A DNA stretch of 64,000 bases from Tritrichomonas foetus (taxonomy: Eukaryota; Parabasalia; Tritrichomonadida; Tritrichomonadidae), in assembly GCA_001839685.1 (NCBI GenBank), contig MLAK01000634.1:23683-87682 (forward strand). The letters are read 5' to 3'. The notes beneath the pieces are model-generated. The model searched no databases. It saw only the letters and a list, made by a program, of their open reading frames with translations, and was not told where the DNA came from. The translations under genes were made by a program, and so were the position numbers. This document shows, piece after piece, positions 1-10,400 of the stretch. Numbering within the stretch: position 1 is the stretch's first letter; each line of letters starts with the position of its first letter.

Positions 1-1627
1 TTGAAATATCCCAAGTTTCATATTGTTTATAATCAGCTAAAACATCAAGTAAAAATCGTGAATAAGATCGAAATACAAATCGGTTATTTGGATACTGCCT
101 AAGTAAATGAATAAATTCGGCCTCATTTTTTTCAATTGACATATACGTTTGATAAATTGCAGATTCCATTTCACCAATGTTAGATTGAATGATCATATCC
201 CATACATTTCTTAATTTATGCTTGGTTGATTGAACTTCTTTATTCATTTTATTCAATTTAGATTTCAATACTGTTGATAAATTTGGCTCTCTCTGTCTGA
301 CTAAAACTGCCATTTGATCAATAATTTGTTTCACAAACCCACCTTTTAGATGATGTTGTTTGATACTTTTTCCTATACAAACTAATTGCATAGTTTCTTC
401 TGGGTAAATGGCAGTAAATTTTGCATATAGAAACCACATTAATATATTGTTTGGCCATTGATTAGTAGCAGCTCTACAAAAGTTCCAGCTTAGGCAATAT
501 GGATGCGCATTCTCAAAACCAGAAACAAGAATTGATGCATATTTTGAAGGACTTTTAATATATGTTGAAAATTCGCATTCATCATCCATGATTATATCTA
601 GAATATTTATATGCATATATTTTATCTTTAAAAGGATAAAATGAAACGAAAAGACTGCAATAACCCAAACTACGACATAAACAATAAGGAAAAGTTCTTC
701 CATTACTTTATCAATGAATAAATAGGCAACAATTATTGCTAAACCAACCATATTACTAATAAATGTTGCAGCTATACAAGTAGAATGAATATGATTAGTA
801 AAACCACCATCCAAAAAAATACTATATATTGCTACACCATTTAATACCATTGCTATTATTGTGGCTATTTTTCTTACTAATAATGTTGATGTTGATGCAA
901 TTCCAAGAACAAATGCAATCACATTTGTTATAACGAAAACAAAATTTTGGCATTTATTTGTAACAGTTTGAAGCGAATTTGGTTGAAAAGTTAGTGAAAT
1001 ACTAATGACTTCACAATAAATAAATGCATAGCATAAAAAACAAAGCAAAGTAATCACAAGTAAAACTATACTTAAGGTTAATGAAATTGATTCATTATTG
1101 GATATCATTAAACCTATGAGTTCACCTGAATATGCAGCTGATAAAAATTCTAAGATAAACCCCAAAGAACTAAACAAAAAAGTAACAACTGATGGAATAG
1201 ATTTTGGAAGTTTAGCATTTGATTCAAAATATCTCGCAGAAAGCAATAAGAATCCGACCAAAAACACAATAAGAATATCAAAAACCAAAAGAAAAAATGG
1301 AATTACATTTCTTCTGGAATTTACGGGAATAAAGTAAATCGGCAAGACTATAATACTATTGATTTTTTCAAAAGCGGAACCAGATTCCCATAATGTTGGA
1401 AACCCCATACAAAATGATGAGGCTATGAGCTGCCATATTCTATAAATTGACATTATTGTGTGGAGCCAATGAAAATTAGGAGCTGTTGAATAAAGATATG
1501 AGAATAAAACAAAAAATTCGTTCCTCGTTTTCTTGTAGATATCTTTCTCTAATATTCCATGATATTTTTCTGTTTGTGATCCCATATTAGAGAAAGAAGA
1601 TCTCGCTGATTCATTGTTATTCTCCAT
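1..1627 (-). CDS. Multi-span TmcB-like membrane protein, partial (N-terminal half)
   Basis: An open frame of about 542 codons runs leftward from the ATG at 1625-1627 to the window edge without a stop, so the C-terminus is missing. It starts MENNNESARSS and has roughly ten hydrophobic membrane segments in the first 330 residues. A soluble helical region follows, ending near FRSYSRFLLDVLADYKQYE. The layout and the 'YxRFL/YIRFF' signature match the N-terminal half of the adenylate cyclase at 22676-27424 (YREEYIRFFIECETNF), so the two are paralogues of the large trichomonad family with a tiny-macrocysts (TmcB/TmcC)-like TPR region. In that family the missing half usually holds more membrane spans, a PAS domain and often a class III cyclase domain. 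Whether this copy has a cyclase domain cannot be seen. Confidence 0.75.
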   Translation of the reverse strand, partial: MENNNESARSSFSNMGSQTEKYHGILEKDIYKKTRNEFFVLFSYLYSTAPNFHWLHTIMSIYRIWQLIASSFCMGFPTLWESGSAFEKINSIIVLPIYFIPVNSRRNVIPFFLLVFDILIVFLVGFLLLSARYFESNAKLPKSIPSVVTFLFSSLGFILEFLSAAYSGELIGLMISNNESISLTLSIVLLVITLLCFLCYAFIYCEVISISLTFQPNSLQTVTNKCQNFVFVITNVIAFVLGIASTSTLLVRKIATIIAMVLNGVAIYSIFLDGGFTNHIHSTCIAATFISNMVGLAIIVAYLFIDKVMEELFLIVYVVVWVIAVFSFHFILLKIKYMHINILDIIMDDECEFSTYIKSPSKYASILVSGFENAHPYCLSWNFCRAATNQWPNNILMWFLYAKFTAIYPEETMQLVCIGKSIKQHHLKGGFVKQIIDQMAVLVRQREPNLSTVLKSKLNKMNKEVQSTKHKLRNVWDMIIQSNIGEMESAIYQTYMSIEKNEAEFIHLLRQYPNNRFVFRSYSRFLLDVLADYKQYETWDIS

Positions 1628-2841
1628 TTTAATGAATTGTACTTTTTGTATCAAGAAATAATACGTGAGTCCTGAATTCCTGAAAATAATATTTTCGGAT
1701 TTTCGAACAGAAAATCAAGAATTAAACTCCTCGAATTTAATCCAGACATTTTCGGAAGGAGTAAATTACACGTTAAACAAAATTAAACACAATTTATTCT
1801 TTGTGAGAATCAAATTTAGAAGTTTTAAACAAAGTTCGTTAATTTTACATTATTTCAATTTTGTTTAACATAATTCAATATTTATTTTTTGTTTAACATA
1901 ATTCAATATTCAATCACATTTTCAGGTCAATCAATATTTTCATATGATAAATGATCATTATTCAATTCGAATTGAATAGCCGAATACCCGTAACTGCAGT
2001 CTCTAAAAAGAAATTGTTATTTTCGGGATATTCAAAAAGAACTTCAAAATAAAGTTATTCTTTCATTTAATCATGTGTAAAAGAAAGAGAATTTATATAT
2101 CTGAATTAATGGTAAATAATTACGGGAAATAAACTCCGAAGAACTTTAGTGATTATCATATTTTTGTCTATTTTCATTTTTATGACAATTATTAACTTAG
2201 TGAATCCCTTTCATGAATATCTATCTGTTCCGTTGATGGAAATATACTTTTTTCTCCATTCATCATGCATTTCTTGTAATAAGACTAATATTTAACTCAC
2301 GAGAATAATATTTCACTCATATGAATAATGGTTCATTCATATAATTAATTATTATTCAAAATGATTTATAATTTTTAATTCACAAAAAAGTTTTACACTA
2401 TATGACCCAACTCATTTATTTATTTCTAATCTTATTAGCTCGAGAGCCTATTAGATTTCGAATTTCTCTATTTCAAAACATCGCTCAAGTTGTGAAAAGC
2501 AACCAGCGCAATAATGTCACTTGTTTGTTGGGCAGACATGTGAACGAAAAAAAAGGATGCAACTTGGATGAAATATATTTCATCTAAACTAATAAGCTTC
2601 GCGTATTATCATTCCAAGTTGGATAAAGACTAAAATATAGAAAATAATTCAAAAACATGTGTGTAATGAGATGGAATTGGATTCAGCATATTTAGTTGTG
2701 AGGAATTAGGGAACATTAATTTCTAATAGAATAATACAAATTATTGGAATTCATCTTCATAGATGATAAAAAACTTAAAAGAAGTTTGTTTAGACTATTC
2801 ATATTGGGAGAAAAAATTAATTTATTTGATTGTTTATTATA
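1628..2841. other. Intergenic region, 1.2 kb, no gene seen
   Basis: AT-rich spacer upstream of the partial membrane-protein gene and downstream of the ankyrin pseudogene. It holds a 22-bp direct repeat (1861-1882 and 1889-1910) and an 18-bp perfect palindrome (2567-2584). Short open frames such as 2402-2587 show no family resemblance and look like chance. Confidence 0.6.
1861..1910. repeat. 22-bp direct repeat, 28-bp period
   Basis: TTGTTTAACATAATTCAATA-TT occurs at 1861-1882 and again, identically, at 1889-1910. The two copies are separated by a six-base T-rich spacer. This is a simple local duplication about 235 bp upstream of the ATG of the partial membrane-protein gene. Confidence 0.8.
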
Positions 2842-4288
2842 TTATGCGTTATTTAAGGAGGTATCTGATTCACATTTCTCGAGGAAAGAAACTATATCAT
2901 CATGTGAATAATTTTCAGCCAGTTCAAGTGGGGATAAATCAATTTTTTAAAAAACTCCATTTATATAATATGAAACATAATTTGAAATTGTGAATAATTG
3001 AGCAATTATCATAGTAGTTGAATTTTTTGCTTTCAATAAAATATTTAACAATATTGAGATGATCAGCTCTTACTGCAGATAGTAATGGTATTTTTTTAAA
3101 ATGATTTCAATACACCATTTGAATTATGATAAAAAACAATTATTTTCTTTGTGATAATCACATTTAACAACATCAATGAAAAATCTAACAAAATCTAAAA
3201 ATCCTTCAAAAGCTGCATAGTCAACAGGTGTTGAGTAAATATTACATAAAAATACCAATGTTATCATATTCATTAAAAATCCCACTTGTTTTATTTTTGT
3301 CTTCATTATGAACTTCATTATATATTTTCAAAAGCACTTTATAGTTTGATACTCGAATACATTCTGAGATATTGTCAGCTGTGAAATTAATTCCATTATG
3401 ATGAATGTAATCCAGCAAGTCATCATGCATAAATTCAATAGCAATATTTAAATGCTCTGATGTATATTCTTCTTTAGTCTCAATGAGATGAATAATATCA
3501 AAATTTCCACCAGCAACTGCATATTCTATAATTGTATCGTTAAATTCATGACTTTGATTCATAAATAAGAATTTAAAACATTTGATTGCACCAAAATATG
3601 CAGCATACTGAACCAAATAAATCCATTTCGTCATAATATGAAATTCTTCATATGATTCAGGAATTGTTGTATTAATATCAAAGTTTTTACTAGAAATATA
3701 TTCTTGAAGTTTATTTACATCATCTTCTTTTATTATTTGATAAATTTCATCATTTCTATGAAGAGTATTTCGTCGGGCATAAAGTTCTTCAATTGGTAAA
3801 TTCAAAAATTCCATAAATTCTTGAAAGTATTTATATCTTGTAATCACATTACTATGAGTTTTGATTTCTGGTGCAAGATGATAAATGGAATTAGGTTGAC
3901 AATGATATAAAAACATTGGAATATTATCAATATGATCTTTGATTTGTAAATATATAGAGATCAAAATAACGGAACGAAGATAAACTTTTTCATCCGAAAT
4001 ATCAAAATCGCAAAAACTGTCTGCGATATTAATGTATGATTGGAATTTTGAAAGGATCTGAACCAAAATATCATAAAGATGAGGTTTAATATAAACAATA
4101 GATGATGCAAGTCTTAAAACAGAATATCCGATCTCAATTCCAAAAGGATCTGAATCTTCAATAAAAACTTTATTCTCAAGGAAAGAAGAAACTTCTTCTG
4201 CATTTTCTTGTGTTATATTGTAAAATAAATCCTGAAGCTCAGCAAGAACATCAAATTTTTGTTGAGTGTAATTTAGCTGGTTTGACAT
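2842..4288 (-). pseudogene. Ankyrin-repeat (DUF3447-type) protein, frameshifted pseudogene
   Basis: The first 348 codons (4288 to 3242) are intact. They give the helical N-terminus typical of the very large trichomonad DUF3447/ankyrin family, followed by ankyrin repeats (for example LVQYAAYFGAIKCFKFLF, about residues 228-245). The frame then ends at TAA, but ankyrin coding sequence continues in other frames: STPVDYAAFEGFLDFVRFF (about 3235-3175), then PLLSAVRADHLNIVKYFIES (about 3090-3030), then SPLELAENYSHDDIVSFLEK ending at TAA 2842-2844. At least three disruptions separate these blocks. The intact part could still be expressed as a truncated protein. In the family, ankyrin repeats bind protein partners; no specific role can be assigned. 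Confidence 0.75.
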
Positions 4289-5227
4289 TGTTTTGTTGAA
4301 AGTGTCACTTTCCTCATAAACTATTCAATATTCACTTCACTACGAAATGTCATAATTATTCGAATGTTGGTTGGGTCAGCTTTTAAGACATTCCATGAAT
4401 TTAGATATCGAGATTATGCACAAAATAATTTTGAAAAACGAAAACCGTGGGCATAAGGATTTTTAGATGATTTAGAATTTTATCTCACATCTCCTCCATT
4501 TTTTTTTAATGACGAAAATATATTCGATGAAGTATCCTTTATTTAATGTGGAAGAAATGGTATGATAATAAAAAGTATGTTTGTTGCTCCATAAATGTGT
4601 AATCGAGCTTTCATTGTTGAATACCGATATCTTGTTCCATGAATTCCAGCGAGGTGTCTTTGTCATGATAAAGTTATTTCACAATTTGATTCATTGATCA
4701 CAATTGATGTTATATGTTTTGCAAGATATGCCTAAGGAGTTCTCCTACAGTATTGCCGAATCTTGTACATCAATAATGTGGATGAGGATCACTTGGATAA
4801 ATAATTTGAGTATTGGGTTGAGTGAAGACGGTTTTTACAACTCTCATTGGTGAATGTTGATGTGATGATTCTCTGAAAATTGTGAAATGATTGAAATTTG
4901 ATCTATCCTAAACAAAAAGTGATCCTACCCATTCAAATGCCATGTTTTTTGAGGAAACTCAGTCTATGATATTCTACTAAAAATGTATAGCTTCTTGCAA
5001 TTAGGAAGAGGATTTATATACTATAGAAAGATGTCGAGCTTATTCAGTTTTTTCTCAAACCCTTGGCAGACACGCGATCTCAAAATGAATTTCCATTTCC
5101 CATCTAAAATTCACCTCATACTTTCCACACTGGTCAAATTTTTTCTTCATTCAATGAATGAATATTCAATACATAACTGGCCTAAACGATAAAAAATTTA
5201 AAATAATAATGATCGTTGTATTTTTTT
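4289..5227. other. Intergenic region, about 0.95 kb, no supported gene
   Basis: Spacer between the divergent ankyrin pseudogene and the glutamylase gene. A 64-codon minus-strand frame at 4472-4666 has unusual Trp-rich composition but no recognisable domain, and I do not call it. Confidence 0.5.
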
Positions 5228-5235
5228 AAACGTAC
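5228..5235 (+). promoter_or_regulatory. AAACGTAC promoter motif
   Basis: AAACGTAC lies 18 bp before the ATG at 5254. The same octamer, in gene orientation, lies 10 bp before the PP1 ATG and 21 bp before the mariner transposase ATG. It resembles Myb-type recognition sequences known to act in Trichomonas promoters. Its function here is inferred from recurrence. Confidence 0.45.
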
Positions 5236-5253
5236 ATTTTACAATTTCACAAA

Positions 5254-7263
5254 ATGAATGCAACGAAAAAAAGCCCAGTTTTACGAAAACAACCAAAAAT
5301 TATCTGGGCAAACCTTTCAAATACACATTATATGTCAGTCCGGCAATGCGTTGAAGAACTTGGATACAAAATTACAGAATCAGAATACAAAAATATGCTT
5401 TTATGGTGTGACGGAGGTGGATCTATCGACATTGCTTCCAGTCTACAGCCATGGCAATTTTATAACCATTTCCCAGGAATTTGGTCAATTGCCCGCAAAG
5501 TTGAACTCGCTCGAAATTTTGATCGAATGTCACGAATTTCGCCAAATGTAATGAATTTTCATCCAAAATCGTTTTTATTACCAGGCCAATTTTCTGACCT
5601 TAAGACATATATGCTTTCAATTCCGAAAAAAACAGATCGAACATTTATCGTAAAACCCGATCGCGGCTCGCAAGGAAGAGGAATTATTTTAATACAGGAT
5701 CCTGATGAAATTGAAGAATATTTTGACATGTCGGTTGCGCAACAATATATTGATCCATATCTGATTGATGGTTATAAATTTGACCTTAGAATTTATGTTC
5801 TTGTGACCTCGGTTGATCCATTAAGAATTTATATTTATAAAGAGGGAATGGCCAGATTCTGCACTGAAAAATATGTTGTTCCAAAATCTTCAAACCTTGA
5901 CCAAGTTTTTTCACATTTAACTAATTATTCACTCAATAAAAAGAATGATCACTTCCAACAACCAAATCAAGCAGAAAATGCTGACGAAGGTAGTAAAAGA
6001 AGCTTATCATCAGTATATCATTACATCCGACAAAACGGTGGTGATGTTGAGAAAATTCAAAGTGATATCGAGTCGATTATTAGACTTACGCTTGGATCAA
6101 TTCAATCATTTCTTTCAAATAGTTATCACACTGCTGTCAATAGCAAAGATGAAAAATCAAGGTGTTTTGAAATTTTAGGATTTGACATTTTATTGGATTC
6201 GAAACTAAAACCGTATCTTCTTGAAGTTAATTGCATGCCATCTTTAGCTTGTGATTCACCATTTGATACTGCACTTAAATTCGGTGTAATAAAAGGTGCT
6301 TTGAAAATTCTTGATTTATCACCAACATTCAAAAAACAAGTTTTAGCACGACAAAAAGCAGTCACACAAGTTCGAATTAGTGGTGCAACTAAATTAAAAA
6401 TTCCAACTTTGTTTGTTCCTGAAGTAGAAACGGAAATATCTAAAACGACACAATGGAAACAAATTTATCCGTTTACTGAAGACCTTCTACAATATGAATA
6501 CAACCAAAATAATTCTTTAATAATGGAAGAAATTCTTGCAAAACAAAAAGAATGTCCAGTTGGTGCTGCTGTTGAAACTGCTGCATCTCGAGCAAGGAAA
6601 GAAGCAGTACTTGCTCAAATTAAATTGAATGAAAATAGATCAAATCCTCCAAAAAGTGCCCGTCCTGCTTCAGAAAGAAGAAAAATCAATGTGACAAAAG
6701 ATAATAAAGAAAGTAAACAGAAGTTTAAACCACCACCAAGAGTTGCGAGTATTAAACCAAAGGTGATAAAACCAGTAAAAGTGGGCGAGTTACAATCACC
6801 AAAACTCATTAATGAATTCGCAGATTTACCAATGCAAACAATTGATGAATATGAAGAACGTGAAAGATCAAAAAGTATCAGGAAACAAGCAAACCTTGCA
6901 AGTGCGATAATGCTCATTCAACATATTAAGAAAATATTAAATAGTCAAAATCAGTCGTCACAGGCACAACCGAAACCAAATAATCAAGCTCCAAAACCAA
7001 AATTACCACAAACTGTTATTCAACCACCTCAAATGGTTCAGATTAAATCGAATCAAAACATTAACAATCAACAAATTCGTGCTAAAAATGCGAATAATTA
7101 TAATAATAATAACAATATGAATAATTATTATAATTTTAATCAAAACCAGAATCAACTATGGGGAGATCAATGGAATAATTACCCTACTAAAAAGAGAAGT
7201 GCTTCAGCTAGAAAGAATCCAGGCGCTCCACTTCGACAACTGCGAGTCGAATACATACCTTAA
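5254..7263 (+). CDS. Tubulin-tyrosine-ligase-like (TTLL) polyglutamylase
   Basis: A 669-residue TTL-family ATP-grasp enzyme, predicted to add glutamates to tubulin tails in axonemes and cytoskeletal microtubules, as expected in a flagellate. The N-terminal WANLSNTHYMSVRQC segment is typical of the TTLL4/6/13 group. Visible catalytic features are the ATP-binding VKPDRGSQGRGI (about residues 133-144), QQYIDPYLIDGYKFDLRIYV (about 165-184), HLTNYSLNK, and the metal-binding FDILLDSKLKPYLLEVNCMPS (about 310-330). The TTL domain ends near residue 360. The remaining 300 residues are basic, Pro/Gln/Asn-rich and end in an Asn tract, presumably a disordered microtubule-binding tail. The ATG at 5254 lies just after an AAACGTAC motif, which supports the start. 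Target (tubulin or other) and glutamylase versus glycylase activity are family-based inference. Confidence 0.9.
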   Translation: MNATKKSPVLRKQPKIIWANLSNTHYMSVRQCVEELGYKITESEYKNMLLWCDGGGSIDIASSLQPWQFYNHFPGIWSIARKVELARNFDRMSRISPNVMNFHPKSFLLPGQFSDLKTYMLSIPKKTDRTFIVKPDRGSQGRGIILIQDPDEIEEYFDMSVAQQYIDPYLIDGYKFDLRIYVLVTSVDPLRIYIYKEGMARFCTEKYVVPKSSNLDQVFSHLTNYSLNKKNDHFQQPNQAENADEGSKRSLSSVYHYIRQNGGDVEKIQSDIESIIRLTLGSIQSFLSNSYHTAVNSKDEKSRCFEILGFDILLDSKLKPYLLEVNCMPSLACDSPFDTALKFGVIKGALKILDLSPTFKKQVLARQKAVTQVRISGATKLKIPTLFVPEVETEISKTTQWKQIYPFTEDLLQYEYNQNNSLIMEEILAKQKECPVGAAVETAASRARKEAVLAQIKLNENRSNPPKSARPASERRKINVTKDNKESKQKFKPPPRVASIKPKVIKPVKVGELQSPKLINEFADLPMQTIDEYEERERSKSIRKQANLASAIMLIQHIKKILNSQNQSSQAQPKPNNQAPKPKLPQTVIQPPQMVQIKSNQNINNQQIRAKNANNYNNNNNMNNYYNFNQNQNQLWGDQWNNYPTKKRSASARKNPGAPLRQLRVEYIP

Positions 7264-7425
7264 TTTGTTTGAATAAATATTATAATATTCGATAAATTAT
7301 GTTTTCTATATTTGTTTCCTGAAGAGTTCTGCTAGGGAACTCAAAATCAGAATAAAAAAAGAAAGAAGTAAAATCTTAAAAGTTAAGAAAATACAAAGAT
7401 ATTTAAATGTTTACACAATATTATT

Positions 7426-10400
7426 CTATGGTGAGTTGGCTTTAGATTTTGGAACAGCAAATTCTTCAATAAGCTTCAAAATTTTTTGCAAGTTGTCGTT
7501 ATCCGATGCAATTGCACATGCTTGTAAGAAACTAATATATTTAGATTGTGCTTCCCTTCCACGTGCATCCAATACATGTGACAAAGGCAACATAATTGCC
7601 TGTATGATTTTAATTTCATCAAACGAAAGTTTCAAAGAAGGAGTTTGTTGTGGAAGTATTTGTTGTCTTTTCAGAGCAATTCCAAGAACAGACAAAGCCA
7701 AATCGACATACCGTTTTGGTGAATTGTTATCATATGCCAAATATCTAGAATACAATGAAGAAAAGATGGAGAAATAATTTTGAATAATCTCATCTTTATT
7801 TGTTTTGAGATTAAACAAAATTATGAAAAAGTGATTTGCTGTTTTTCTTTCTTCTTCATCTTTAGAAATCAAACTAGCAGCCATTTTGATTATAATTGCA
7901 TTAAAAGATCCCATAATCACAGTTGGGTCTTGAACAATATCAATAATTGTGAATAAAACTGCTGAGAATTCTTCAACACCTAAAAAGCTGACATCATTCA
8001 TTATAACCATGTTCATAACTTTTAACAATTCCCCTGCTTTTGCTAAAATATAATGACTATCAAGCACAAGAACAATTCGAAGGAATAAAAGGAAATTCAC
8101 TTTTGTAGAAGATGCTGTTGGTTTTCCAAGTGAGATGAAAAGTGCAATTAGTAAATTTTGTAAGTTTTCTTTTGCTAATTGCTTAAGTCTATCACGTGTA
8201 AGTGAATCAGCTAAATAAACCAGAATTGGTGGTAAATTTTCTATAACAAATTTTTCATTCTTAAATTCAGCTAATAAAAGCTTGAAATTCGAATCAAATT
8301 CACGATCAGAGTTATTCATTTTAATTGCACATGAAACTTGCTTCAAATAATAAAAGTTTGTATTAGATAATCTATCTAAATATTTTGCATCAAATGGTGT
8401 TCGTTCCATTATTCTTTTAATTATCTTGAGAAGATGATTTTGTTTATTGATTTTTTGAACGGGCAAACGTCGTGATTCACTTGAACTTAATTTACAAAAC
8501 TTATGAATACACTTAGTTAAATTATTAAGATGTGGTTCTCTAAAGAAATCAGTCCATTTACTGAAAGTCGTTGAAGTTAGACATAAAACGATAATGAATG
8601 ATAAAACAAGTTCGTTATGATTTTGTTCAGAATCAAACTCCATTATTAAAACAGTGAGAATTTGTTCAACTCGACTAATTATGTCAACTGATGGTGGTAC
8701 GTTATTTTTAATTAATTCAAGAATACAGTCAACAACTGAGGGAATAAAGGTTGGATTTTGGGCAAGTGAGCGAATATGCGATTTGTTGAATGAATCTTTC
8801 GTTGTATGTTCAAATAAATAAGGAACAAGTAATTTGGAATCATGTGAAGCAAAAACTTCAAGAATTTGAAGATATGTTAAATCAATACAAACACCGACCT
8901 TCAAGTCAGATTTCCTAATTGCTTTAAAGAACAAAGGCAAAATGGGACATTTTTCATCAAGATATCGTTCTGGATAAATTCGAATGACTGCATTGAAGAA
9001 TGCAATTATGGCAACTTGATTATTATAATTTGTGTTTAAGTAATGTGCAAATAAAAGATCACTTAAAAGAACAGTTGTATCAAATGAAAACTTCTTGGAA
9101 AGATCTTCAACAAATGGAGATATGGTTCTCAATGCGCTGAACAAAGATGTGTTGTCAAATTCGGGAAATTCAGTATCATCTAGATGTTCGACAACTTTTA
9201 AAGTTTTAATACAGAATTTTCTTATTGATTTTGTTCTGGCAAGAATGTTTGCAATGAAAACATGATCAAATCTTTGGAAAAATGATATTTTGTCTTGATT
9301 TGCAATAATTACACGACGTAAACATTTAAAGAGCGCTTCATTTTCTTCATTCTTTAATAATTGCGGTAAAAGTACTTTTGAAAATGCTAAAAGTGGCAAA
9401 TTTCCATTGAAGAATGCTTCCTCAAATTTGGATTTTCGCGAAATTTGGTCTTTTATTACTAAATTAATGTAAACATTTGAAATTTTTGCAGCAAGTTCTT
9501 CAGTCATTGTTTGATTAACATTTAATGCAGTCACTAAAGCATTTTCGAATGTAGGAATATCACAGCCATTTACATTTGAACACATTCTATCAATGATTGA
9601 ATGAATAATTTCTCTTTGTTTCATTTGATTACAAACTGCAGTAATTGCTTTAAACGTTTGTGTTAAATACTGTGTTGGTTGATCTGCCGGGAAAGCAGTA
9701 AATAAAACATCAAGAAGAAGTTGTGAATAAGGCAAATATGTAGAAATAACCGAAATCACATTCAAAACTATTGGAATCACATCAACTTTAGAATGTTCAG
9801 GATGTTGTGGCTTTTTCTCGAAATTAAATAGAGATTGTAAGAAACCTTTGGGTTCATCGATTTTATTGTGATCAGATAAAAGTTTCTTTAATTCGGCAAG
9901 AGTTTCTTTTTCCCAATTGGTTGCGGCTGCTGTGAATAAAATTGGCATTAATTGTTTCTCTTTCATTAATAAAAGAGCAGAATTATGAAGAATTGTTGGA
10001 TCAGTTGAAATTGAAACAAGAACAATACACATTTGAAACTCTTGCTTACTAAGTCGTTCAAGTCCAATTTTGAAAAGTTGATCTCGCCATTCGGTATTTG
10101 ATGTCAGAGCATTATGAACAAAATGCGGCCAAATATTTGATTCATCATTCAAAGCTTGAACGAAATCAAAAATTTTACTTTTTCCTTCATTACAAGCTTT
10201 GAAATATCTAATTAAAGCAGAAATTTGCCAAAATGATTTTCGATAACCAAAGAAATGCACAGAGAGAGTTAAAACAGAATGATTTAAATTACTAGGGGCA
10301 GAAATTACTGGTAAAGTTTTCTTTTTCTCAAAAACTTCTACAAAATGAAGAATTTTCTCAATTTCATAACAATAATGAACATATTTTATGACAGATGAAC

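Noticed and set aside
2402..2587. 61-codon frame with a hydrophobic start
   Set aside because: Looks like a signal peptide at first sight, but the rest has no domain or sensible composition, and part of the frame covers a palindrome.
4472..4666. Minus-strand 64-codon frame, Trp-rich
   Set aside because: Considered as a transposase scrap, but no catalytic or DNA-binding motif could be matched.
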